The position numbers and the translations under genes were made by a program. Below, piece after piece: positions 1-5,490 of a DNA stretch of 5,554 nt. Numbering within the stretch: position 1 is the first letter of the stretch; every line of letters begins with the position of its first letter. The notes beneath the pieces are model-generated. The model did not search any database and was not told the DNA's origin. It saw only the letters and a list, made by a program, of their open reading frames with translations. Source of the DNA: CAZYFS01 sp964647465 (GTDB taxonomy: Bacteria; Patescibacteriota; Minisyncoccia; Minisyncoccales; UBA1441); NCBI GenBank assembly GCA_964647465.1, contig CAZYFS010000017.1, positions 1 to 5,554 of the forward strand, read 5' to 3'.

Positions 1-49
1 TTTTGTAGTATAAACAAGATACACTAACTTACCTAATTTAAAGCTATTG

Positions 50-79
50 ACCGCTTTAGGAGAGGCGGTTTTAATTTTT
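50..79 (+). promoter_or_regulatory. Hairpin with T-rich tail enclosing the typA ribosome-binding sequence
   Basis: Positions 50-57 (ACCGCTTT) pair with 62-69 (GAGGCGGT). This gives an 8-bp stem, with two G-U pairs near the top, closed by the tetraloop AGGA at 58-61. A T-rich run, TTTTAATTTTT, begins at 69 and continues to 79, so the shape fits an intrinsic terminator of a gene upstream of the window. The same hairpin contains the only Shine-Dalgarno-like stretch before typA (AGGAGAGG, 58-65), which ends 14 nt before the ATG at 80. It could therefore be the terminator of the preceding gene, an attenuator, or a structure that hides or presents the ribosome-binding site. The structure is seen; its function is inferred. 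Confidence 0.4.
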
Positions 80-1879
80 ATGGAGATAAGAAACATCGCA
101 ATTATCGCTCACGTCGATCACGGCAAAACTGCCCTTACTGATGCGCTGATGCAGCAGACAGGAATGTCAGAAGTTGGAGAAAGTATGGACAGTGACGTAC
201 TTGAGCAAGAAAGAGGAATAACGATCTATTCAAAGAACACCTCTATCTACTATAAGGATACGAAGATAAATATTGTCGACACGCCCGGCCACGCCGACTT
301 TGGTTCAGAAGTTGAGCGTGTTTTACGCTCTATAGACTCGGTGCTTTTGGTTGTTGATGCCCAAGAAGGTCCAATGCCACAAACGAAATTTGTTTTAAAA
401 AAATCACTCGAGCTGGGACTAAAACCAATTGTTGTGCTAAATAAAATAGATAAGCCCGCTGCAAGACCCGACATTGTCCAAGAAATGGTTTACGAACTCT
501 TCCTTGATTTGGAAGCCAGCGATGAACAACTTGATTTTACTACAATCTACACGATTGCTCGAGAAGGCATCGCCAAGGTAGACTTAAGCGATAATTCTAA
601 AAATTTAATTCCGCTTTTGGATGTAATTTTAAAAGAAGCACCCATCGCTTCAACTGAAGAAGCAAGGAATAAACCCTTGCGCGTACAACCTTTTAATCTT
701 GCCTATGATAATTTTCTAGGACGACTTGCTATTGGAAGAATTTACGAAGGAGAAATAAGAGATGATTCTAAGGTATTTATTAAAAACGAAGAAGAGAAAA
801 CTCGCGAAGGTAAGGTTACTAAGCTATTTACCTTCGAAGGATTAAAGAAGAAGGAAATAAAAGAGGCTCAAGCTGGCGATATTATTATGATTGCCGGTCT
901 TCCTGATATATTTATTGGGGAAACTATTTGCATAGATCCAGAACAGGAGGCTTTGCCAGCGATTAATATTGACGAACCAACGATCTCATTGAATTTATTT
1001 GTTAATAACTCTCCCTTCTCCGGAAGAGAAGGAAAGGATATTACTAGTGGACAACTTAAAGAAAGACTAGAAAAAGAATTAGAAGTTAATGTTGGTTTGA
1101 AGATTAATTTTTCTGCCGTTGATCATTTTAAGATTTATGGTCGAGGAGAAATGCACATTGCCATACTGCTTGAAAACATGCGCCGGGAAGGTTATGAAAT
1201 GCAAATATCTCAACCACATGTAATTATTAAAAAAGAAGACGGTGTAAAGCTCGAACCGTTTGAAGAAGTTACTGTTAATGTGCCAGAGGAAATGTCCGGA
1301 GTGGTGATTAAGAAACTTTCCGTTCGCCGAGGAAATATGATGGAAATGACACCTAAGCGTAGTAATGTAAAAATTATTTTCGAGATACCAACAAGAGGAT
1401 TGCTTGGATATCGAAGCGAATTTGTGATTGACACCAAGGGTAAAGGAATTATCTATACTCGAGTTATTGGATTTAGGCCTTACGTTGGAACCATTAAGAA
1501 AAATGATATTGGATCAATGATCTCAATGACAACCGGAAAAGCTCTTGGCTTCTCGCTTTTTAACCTTCAGAGCAGAGGAGATTTATATATTGGAGCTGCT
1601 GCTGAAGTATATGAAGGAATGATTATTGGAAACGCAGCAAAAGGACGTGACTTAACAGTAAACCCAACAAAAGGGAAACAATTAAGCAATATGCGCTCTT
1701 CTGGATCCGATGAAGCAATTACCTTAACTCCCCCGACAAAATTGACTCTCGAAAAAGGAATGAGTATTATGAAGGACGATGAGTATTTAGAAATTACTCC
1801 CAATAGTGTTCGCCTAAGAAAACAATTCCTAACTGAGCACGGAAGAGTAAAAGCGAAAAGAAATAAAGCAAAGGATTAA
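80..1879 (+). CDS. typA: Ribosome-associated translational GTPase TypA/BipA
   Basis: This is a 599-residue translational GTPase of the EF-G/LepA/TypA group, close to the usual length of about 600. TypA binds the 70S ribosome in a GTP-dependent way and acts in ribosome assembly and stress or low-temperature adaptation (family knowledge). The G domain is intact: P-loop AHVDHGKT (10-17), switch I RGITIYSKNT (45-54), DTPGH (67-71), NKID (120-123) and a G5-like IAREG (158-162). A beta-barrel domain II follows at roughly 200-290, then EF-G-like domains (an elongation-factor-G C-terminal domain from about 391, with GLLGYRSEF near 440). The TypA-specific C-terminal domain covers about 480-599 and includes ALFNLQ-like SLFNLQSRG, EVYEGMIIG, NPTKGK and LTPPTK. 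The ATG at 80 is chosen because homologues begin just before RNIAIIAHVDHGKT; an in-frame TTG at 47 would add 11 unrelated residues. The residue after GKT is Ala instead of the usual Thr. It is convergent with the minus-strand genes. Confidence 0.97.
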   Translation: MEIRNIAIIAHVDHGKTALTDALMQQTGMSEVGESMDSDVLEQERGITIYSKNTSIYYKDTKINIVDTPGHADFGSEVERVLRSIDSVLLVVDAQEGPMPQTKFVLKKSLELGLKPIVVLNKIDKPAARPDIVQEMVYELFLDLEASDEQLDFTTIYTIAREGIAKVDLSDNSKNLIPLLDVILKEAPIASTEEARNKPLRVQPFNLAYDNFLGRLAIGRIYEGEIRDDSKVFIKNEEEKTREGKVTKLFTFEGLKKKEIKEAQAGDIIMIAGLPDIFIGETICIDPEQEALPAINIDEPTISLNLFVNNSPFSGREGKDITSGQLKERLEKELEVNVGLKINFSAVDHFKIYGRGEMHIAILLENMRREGYEMQISQPHVIIKKEDGVKLEPFEEVTVNVPEEMSGVVIKKLSVRRGNMMEMTPKRSNVKIIFEIPTRGLLGYRSEFVIDTKGKGIIYTRVIGFRPYVGTIKKNDIGSMISMTTGKALGFSLFNLQSRGDLYIGAAAEVYEGMIIGNAAKGRDLTVNPTKGKQLSNMRSSGSDEAITLTPPTKLTLEKGMSIMKDDEYLEITPNSVRLRKQFLTEHGRVKAKRNKAKD

Positions 1880-1898
1880 AACTATTTTACCTTGAATC

Positions 1899-1928
1899 AA
1901 AAAACATCTCTTTTCCGAGATGTTTTTT
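1899..1928. terminator. Bidirectional intrinsic terminator between typA and the convergent nucleotidase gene
   Basis: AAAAAACATCTC (1899-1910) and GAGATGTTTTTT (1917-1928) form a perfect 12-bp stem around the 6-nt loop TTTTCC. A seventh T follows at 1929. The A-run on one side and the T-run on the other give a U-tract in both transcription directions. It therefore serves typA, whose stop codon is 19 nt upstream, and can also stop the minus-strand operon, whose last stop codon is about 75 nt away. Confidence 0.9.
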
Positions 1929-2004
1929 TAATTCTACATTCGAATATTCAAAAACTAAATTGGGATTCTAATCAACGCATCAAAAACTAAGGAAAAAGTA
2001 TATT

Positions 2005-2850
2005 TTACCCCAAATCCCTGATCAAGGTATTCACAAAATCAAAATCTCCATCTCCCTCCAAGACTACATCGAAATTCTCCTCATAGGCTTCTTTGCTTGA
2101 TTCATTGTAATCAAGATTCAAAAAACCTACCGTTAATAGATTAGAATAATCAAAACCTTCGATCATCCCTAAGTCTCCAATACTATCTCCCAATAGAATG
2201 ATATTTCTTCTGTCTTTAATTACTTCTCGAATTTCCGGAATATCTTCCAAAATTACTCCGTCCTTATTCATGCAATGAATTATTGGTTCTTTCGTTGAGA
2301 TTGCCTTCCCGTTATCATCCCAATTAAATTTATTCGTCACATAAAAGATATTGGGGTAATTTCTTTCAATTCTTTGGAAAAATAATGGGATTGTATCACC
2401 ACAAACGCTTGACGAAAAAACAATCAAGGGAATATTATTTTCGCAAAGGAAATCTAAAAACTCTGGGACGCCATCTCTGAACTTGACGCGGCCATTCTCA
2501 ACGATATCTTCTAAATCTGATTTAGATAATCCTGACTCTATCAATAACTCGTTGTGAATTTCCCACCACTCTTGCATTGCTCTTTTTTTCTCATCTAAAG
2601 GAATATTTGGATCTACCTCAATAAGATTATATTTATCGAACAATGCATGAGCTTTTTTTGCATACCCCGCTACTAAATGATTGTCATCTCTAATCGTGGA
2701 AATGATAGAAGGAGTCTTGACTCCATCCACAGTTCCATAAGTTAGGGTTCGATCAAGATCAGATAGAATATGTAAATTCTGATAACCTGTTTTCTTAATT
2801 TGCGCCTTCAATCTTTCAAGATTTTCAGGATTCGGGATTATGGTTTTCAT
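2005..2850 (-). CDS. UMPH-1 / cytosolic 5'-nucleotidase III-like HAD phosphatase
   Basis: The 281-residue protein is a HAD-superfamily phosphatase that matches the pyrimidine 5'-nucleotidase family (UMPH-1, animal NT5C3) along most of its length. Members dephosphorylate nucleoside 5'-monophosphates, classically UMP and CMP (family knowledge). Catalytic motif I is SDLDRTLT, with nucleophile D31 and acid/base D33. Motif II is FSSS (145-148), where animal enzymes read FSAG. The motif III lysine is K196 in MNKDG, and motif IV is LGDSIGD (D222, D226). Family landmarks also include IEVDP (77-81), the EWW cap segment (94-96) and VGFLN. No signal peptide is visible, so it should be cytosolic. The ATG at 2850 is used; two in-frame TTG codons just upstream add only MLT and have no ribosome-binding site. 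There is no clear Shine-Dalgarno, and the start lies 23 nt after the rubrerythrin stop, so co-transcription and perhaps translational coupling are likely. Substrate cannot be fixed from sequence. Confidence 0.85.
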   Translation of the reverse strand: MKTIIPNPENLERLKAQIKKTGYQNLHILSDLDRTLTYGTVDGVKTPSIISTIRDDNHLVAGYAKKAHALFDKYNLIEVDPNIPLDEKKRAMQEWWEIHNELLIESGLSKSDLEDIVENGRVKFRDGVPEFLDFLCENNIPLIVFSSSVCGDTIPLFFQRIERNYPNIFYVTNKFNWDDNGKAISTKEPIIHCMNKDGVILEDIPEIREVIKDRRNIILLGDSIGDLGMIEGFDYSNLLTVGFLNLDYNESSKEAYEENFDVVLEGDGDFDFVNTLIRDLG

Positions 2851-2873
2851 TGTCAACAATAAATTCTATTTTT

Positions 2874-3449
2874 TTAGTAATTGCTTTCCTTGATTTGAAA
2901 ATAAGATTGAGGATGCAAACAAGCGGGACACTCCTCTGGAGCAGAATTTCCTTCATGCAAATAACCACAATTCCTGCATTTCCAAGTTACCTTTCCTTCG
3001 CTCAAAAAGATTTTTCCCTTCTCAAGATTACTATATAGCTTCTTGTATCTTTCTTCATGGGCTTTCTCTACTTTCGCTATCATTTTAAAGGCAGTCGCTA
3101 TCTCTTCAAATCCTTCTTCCTCCGCTGTTTCAGCAAATTCCGGATATAATTCTGTCCACTCTTCTTTTTCTCCTTCCTCCGCTGCTTTTAGATTCTCTAA
3201 GGTAGTTCCTATCTTCCCAGCTGGATAAATAGCGGTAATTTCAACGGGTCTTCCCTCTAGAAATTTAAAAAATCTTTTAGCATGCTCTTTTTCGTTCAAT
3301 GCTGTTTCTGCAAAAATAGCAGAAATTTGCTCCAAGCCGTCTTTTTTAGCCTGTTTAGAAAAATAATCATATCTCATTCTTGCCTGAGACTCTCCAGCAA
3401 AAGCCTTTAATAAGTTTTTCTCAGTTTGTGTCCCTTGTAATGTTTCCAT
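2874..3449 (-). CDS. rbr: Rubrerythrin (diiron peroxidase with C-terminal rubredoxin domain)
   Basis: The 191-residue protein has the classical rubrerythrin architecture and the same length as the well-studied Desulfovibrio enzyme. The N-terminal ferritin-like four-helix domain (about 1-145) carries the expected diiron ligands E20, E53, H56, E94, E97, E128 and H131. The C-terminal rubredoxin domain (about 153-191) has the FeS4 site C158-x2-C161-G and C174-x2-C177. Rubrerythrins reduce hydrogen peroxide to water in the cytoplasm of anaerobes and microaerophiles, with electrons passed through a rubredoxin centre (family knowledge). The ATG at 3449 gives METLQGTQTEKNL, a typical family start; the preceding bases are AT-rich with no Shine-Dalgarno. 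It lies 52 nt after the membrane redox-like protein and 23 nt before the nucleotidase, in the same direction. No partner reductase is encoded in the window. Confidence 0.96.
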   Translation of the reverse strand: METLQGTQTEKNLLKAFAGESQARMRYDYFSKQAKKDGLEQISAIFAETALNEKEHAKRFFKFLEGRPVEITAIYPAGKIGTTLENLKAAEEGEKEEWTELYPEFAETAEEEGFEEIATAFKMIAKVEKAHEERYKKLYSNLEKGKIFLSEGKVTWKCRNCGYLHEGNSAPEECPACLHPQSYFQIKESNY

Positions 3450-3501
3450 AATTATTTAAGTTAAAAGTTAAAATTTATAAATACAAGAAAGTGCTCTTTA
3501 T

Positions 3502-4290
3502 TTACTTCTTAATTTTAAATAATCTTTTGAAATAAGTCCAATGCCATAATGTATGAAATACTGAAATCATCACCATGGCGATGCCCACTTCAACATGCCA
3601 GAACAAAACATCAAATGGTAAACGAATAGGAATATTAAAGTTGATTCTTATCACTAATAAAACGCCTAAAATCCCTGATATCAAAAAGGTAATAAGCAAA
3701 AGAACATTCCAGAATTTTCTATGAGTGATAACGTTTATTATCTTCTTCTTTGATAAAACGTGACCAATGATATATAAAGCAATAAGCGGCAATGAGATTA
3801 ACAGAAGAGGATAAGTTCTTTCGCTCCTATTGCTACTTGATTCTGGTTCCCCTATTATTTCTTGCCCTGTTTTTACTAATATGGCAATATCCTTCGCTAC
3901 GCTAGGCGCTACCACATAATTATCATGCAAAAGTTGAAAGGCATCACCTGGCTTTATGTTTGCTCCATAGTATTCAGACAACGCTTCTGCGTATTCCGTT
4001 GCATCTATTTGATAAATCTCAGCAACTTCACTTACAGTCTTTGTTTCTTTTAACTCTCTTCCCTCTATTAAGTCGTGTAGCTCTTCTTCCGTCATTGCCG
4101 TTGCTTCTAAGATGCCAACTTCTCTGTTTTCTGGAGCGAGTTGAGAATGATCACATATTCCATCGCTATCAGTATCTATAAATAGCTTACATTCACTCTC
4201 GCACGATTCTCCTATAGGACAATCACTCCATGCCGAAACTACTGTCGGAATTAAAATAGATATTAATAAAGCAAAAACTATTTTTTTCAT
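3502..4290 (-). CDS. Exported three-helix membrane protein, cytochrome-b/DUF4405-like, with Cys-rich DxDxDG head
   Basis: The 262-residue protein starts with a clear signal peptide (1-20, cleavage probably after VVSA). The exported part has C24, C30, C34 and C46 around DTDSDGICD (39-47), a calcium-loop-like motif of the EF-hand/thrombospondin-3 type. A small helical domain follows at about 67-140 (TVSEVAEIYQI, then PGDAFQLLHDNY). I associate this kind of head with membrane 4Fe-4S and FMN redox proteins of anaerobes, but that is from memory. Three transmembrane helices come last (about 160-178, 193-214, 228-250). Basic clusters at 181-183 and 255-262 put the loop and C-terminus in the cytoplasm. 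Histidines H177, H190, H232, H246 and H250 sit in or beside the helices, and FHTLWHW resembles DUF4405/cytochrome-b-like bundles, so haem binding is plausible. Function is unproven. The gene has its own promoter candidate and stands upstream of rubrerythrin, which suggests a redox role. Confidence 0.75.
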   Translation of the reverse strand: MKKIVFALLISILIPTVVSAWSDCPIGESCESECKLFIDTDSDGICDHSQLAPENREVGILEATAMTEEELHDLIEGRELKETKTVSEVAEIYQIDATEYAEALSEYYGANIKPGDAFQLLHDNYVVAPSVAKDIAILVKTGQEIIGEPESSSNRSERTYPLLLISLPLIALYIIGHVLSKKKIINVITHRKFWNVLLLITFLISGILGVLLVIRINFNIPIRLPFDVLFWHVEVGIAMVMISVFHTLWHWTYFKRLFKIKK

Positions 4291-4324
4291 GTAATATCAT
4301 TAATTATTAAAGCTTATAGATGGT

Positions 4325-4353
4325 ATTTTAAATTATTAACTAGAAGAATTCAA
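4325..4353 (-). promoter_or_regulatory. Candidate sigma70 promoter for the cytochrome-like membrane protein and rubrerythrin
   Basis: On the minus strand TTGAAT (4353-4348) and TAAAAT (4330-4325) are separated by exactly 17 nt. They match the sigma70 consensus at 4/6 and 5/6 positions. The predicted start site near 4318 would leave a leader of roughly 28 nt before the ATG at 4290. The AT-rich background makes chance matches common, so this is a candidate only. Confidence 0.4.
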
Positions 4354-4370
4354 AATCTGATTAAATACAA

Positions 4371-4398
4371 TGCTTGAAATTCAAGGAACTTTCAAGCA
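4371..4398 (-). terminator. Nine-bp hairpin, possible weak terminator after the 80-residue membrane gene
   Basis: TGCTTGAAA (4371-4379) and TTTCAAGCA (4390-4398) pair perfectly over 9 bp with a 10-nt loop. Read on the minus strand, the stem is followed only by a poor T-rich stretch, TTGTATTTA. It lies between the stop of the upstream gene at 4456 and the promoter candidate at 4353-4325, which suits a terminator that separates the two transcription units. The weak U-tract keeps confidence low. The rest of 4291-4455 shows nothing else that I can interpret. Confidence 0.3.
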
Positions 4399-4455
4399 AT
4401 AAAAAAGAAAAGGGAACCGCGTAGCATAAAAGCGCAACAGAAGGAATCAAAAAAA

Positions 4456-4698
4456 CTACATTAGCAGTCGAGTTATGGCAATTAACGCAATTATCGCCCA
4501 AATAATATTTAAAACTCCTGGCTGATATGTTTTCTTTTTAAAAGAAATATATACTATTCCTAATGCTCCTGTGCCATTCATTATTTGATATAAAAATGAC
4601 GAAACAGGCAATATATTAAAACTTATAAGAGCATATGCAAGCACTATTGCGCAAGTACCATACCAACCAATAAATTCATCTATTATCTTTCGTTTCAT
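4456..4698 (-). CDS. Small three-helix membrane protein, CBU_0592-like
   Basis: The 80-residue protein is almost entirely hydrophobic and has three predicted transmembrane helices (about 10-28, 33-53, 60-79). Basic clusters KRK (2-4) and KKK (54-56) agree with a cytoplasmic N-terminus and a cytoplasmic second loop. The pattern IGWYGT, AYALISF, LYQIMNGTGALG, then KKKTYQPGVLNIIWAIIALIA is what I recognise as the CBU_0592-like family of about 80-90 residue membrane proteins. Its function is unknown to me. The ATG at 4698 is preferred over an in-frame TTG at 4719: that codon lies just upstream of the perfect TATAAT box, so it would be outside the transcript. The resulting mRNA would have almost no leader, and no Shine-Dalgarno is present. 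It is 72 nt from the stop of the upstream Gmad2 gene and probably starts its own transcript. Confidence 0.8.
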   Translation of the reverse strand: MKRKIIDEFIGWYGTCAIVLAYALISFNILPVSSFLYQIMNGTGALGIVYISFKKKTYQPGVLNIIWAIIALIAITRLLM

Positions 4699-4708
4699 AA
4701 CCACTATA

Positions 4709-4737
4709 ATTATACCCAACTTTAGATGTTTTGTTAA
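4709..4737 (-). promoter_or_regulatory. Strong sigma70-type promoter immediately before the 80-residue membrane gene
   Basis: On the minus strand TTAACA (4737-4732) is followed after exactly 17 nt by TATAAT (4714-4709). This is a 5/6 match at -35 and a perfect match at -10. A start site about 7 nt beyond the -10 box falls near 4702, only 3-5 nt before the ATG at 4698. That implies a leaderless or nearly leaderless mRNA and fixes the start codon choice. Confidence 0.7.
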
Positions 4738-4770
4738 GGCTAATCTTTCGTCTTTAGCTTGCCAATCTAT

Positions 4771-5313
4771 CTATTCAAAAAAAATAGGAATTTCCAGAGC
4801 ATCATCGTGTTCTGGTAAGCCAGAAGGATTATCTTTTCTAAATATTAGATATCCATTGTTTTTTATGATTGGCTTTTCAAATTCGATTTCTGCCTCAAAG
4901 GATACGAAATCTTCTGTCATCCACTCGCCTTTCGCCTGGGCAATACCTTCAGCAATTATAAGTCCATCCCAATTAACTAAGACAATAGGAAAATCGCCTT
5001 CAAAAAACCAAGAACCCCTCGCTTCTCCTTTAATAACAAGAGGGCTTTGAATAATTTGATTCGGGCGAGGAACATTTGTTCTTATTAAATCTAGTTTTTC
5101 CAATTCATTCCCAATATTTTCTATAAAAATTTCTCCATTAAGCGTTCTGCATTGTCTTGGGTAACTCTCTGCTACAGCATAACCCGCAGAAACACATTCT
5201 TTGAAGCTATTTACGCTAAGAGAAATTACTTTGTCTTGTTTAGGTATTACAAAATATATCGCCACTCCCCCGAAAATGATTATTAAGAGAAAAATAAACG
5301 TCCTTTTAATCAT
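4771..5313 (-). CDS. Membrane-anchored Gmad2 (immunoglobulin-like) domain protein
   Basis: The 180-residue protein has a basic N-terminus (MIKR) and a single hydrophobic anchor at about 5-23, so the rest should lie outside the membrane. Next comes a short two-cysteine module at 37-65, FKECVSAGY then ESYPRQC with C40 and C55, possibly a disulphide. The C-terminal domain (about 75-179) matches the Gmad2 immunoglobulin-like fold: RPNQIIQSPLVIKGEARG (83-100), WFFEGDFP, AEGIAQAKGEWMTEDF (121-136) and KDNPSGLPEHDDALEIPIFF (160-179). Gmad2 is usually a beta-sandwich in secreted or cell-surface proteins; its ligand is not known to me. The ATG at 5313 is chosen because the anchor begins directly after it. 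A GTG at 5397 would add 28 residues derived from the structured upstream region. No Shine-Dalgarno and no convincing promoter are seen. Confidence 0.88.
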   Translation of the reverse strand: MIKRTFIFLLIIIFGGVAIYFVIPKQDKVISLSVNSFKECVSAGYAVAESYPRQCRTLNGEIFIENIGNELEKLDLIRTNVPRPNQIIQSPLVIKGEARGSWFFEGDFPIVLVNWDGLIIAEGIAQAKGEWMTEDFVSFEAEIEFEKPIIKNNGYLIFRKDNPSGLPEHDDALEIPIFFE

Positions 5314-5338
5314 GTTTTCTATAAATTGTTTAGTCTTT

Positions 5339-5384
5339 AATATTCGAGGGGGGATGCCGATGAGACTTGACACCCCCCAATATT
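5339..5384. repeat. Long imperfect inverted repeat with G6/C6 core
   Basis: On the plus strand AATATT (5339-5344), a CGA bulge and GGGGGATGCC (5349-5358, with one further G before it) face GACACCCCCC (5369-5378) and AATATT (5379-5384). The core pairs over 10 bp including two G-U pairs when transcribed from the minus strand. The outer AATATT arms add six more pairs across the bulge. The loop is 10 nt, and no T-run follows on either side, so it is not a normal terminator. It lies 26 nt before the ATG of the Gmad2 gene. Confidence 0.6.
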
Positions 5385-5451
5385 TGCTCCAAAGCACGAA
5401 TCCCCTTAGGGATTTACCAGATCGTCATCGCAACATAACATTCAGCACGCG

Positions 5452-5490
5452 TTATGGAACGAAACCTCGGACTACTAGTACTTTGCGCAT
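5452..5490 (-). other. Possible 12-codon leader ORF with good ribosome-binding site
   Basis: A minus-strand ATG at 5490 opens MRKVLVVRGFVP and stops at TAA (5454-5452). It is preceded by AAGGAG at 5502-5497 with a 6-nt spacer, the only well-placed Shine-Dalgarno in the window. That site lies partly in the loop and partly in the 3' arm of a short hairpin (GGATCTC / GAGA-T-TCC). The ORF is in the same frame as the downstream Gmad2 gene, 177 nt upstream of its ATG. It may be a leader peptide, the beginning of a decayed gene, or chance. The length is too short for any family assignment. Confidence 0.15.

Noticed and set aside
47..79. In-frame TTG start that extends TypA by 11 residues
   Set aside because: The extra residues do not match TypA N-termini, the TTG has no upstream ribosome-binding site, and it lies at the foot of the hairpin at 50-69.
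250..474. Minus-strand ORF of 74 codons inside typA
   Set aside because: It overlaps the conserved GTPase domain in antisense and its translation has no recognisable protein pattern. The same holds for the antisense ORFs at 1210-1437 and 1567-1803.
1948..1990. Direct repeat TCAAAAACTAA at 1948-1958 and 1980-1990
   Set aside because: Only 11 bp, A-rich and two copies in an AT-rich spacer; likely chance, with no CRISPR-like regularity.
2851..2856. Perfect TTGACA on the minus strand just before the nucleotidase ATG
   Set aside because: No -10-like hexamer lies 16-18 nt downstream, and a promoter here would start transcription inside the gene.
2850..3228. Plus-strand ORFs (2850-3038 and 3043-3228) opposite rubrerythrin
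   Set aside because: They are shadows of the rubrerythrin coding strand; the minus-strand reading has all metal ligands in place.
3960..4181. Plus-strand ORF opposite the cytochrome-like gene
   Set aside because: A leucine/serine-rich shadow with no ribosome-binding site or family pattern; the opposite strand has a signal peptide and consistent topology.
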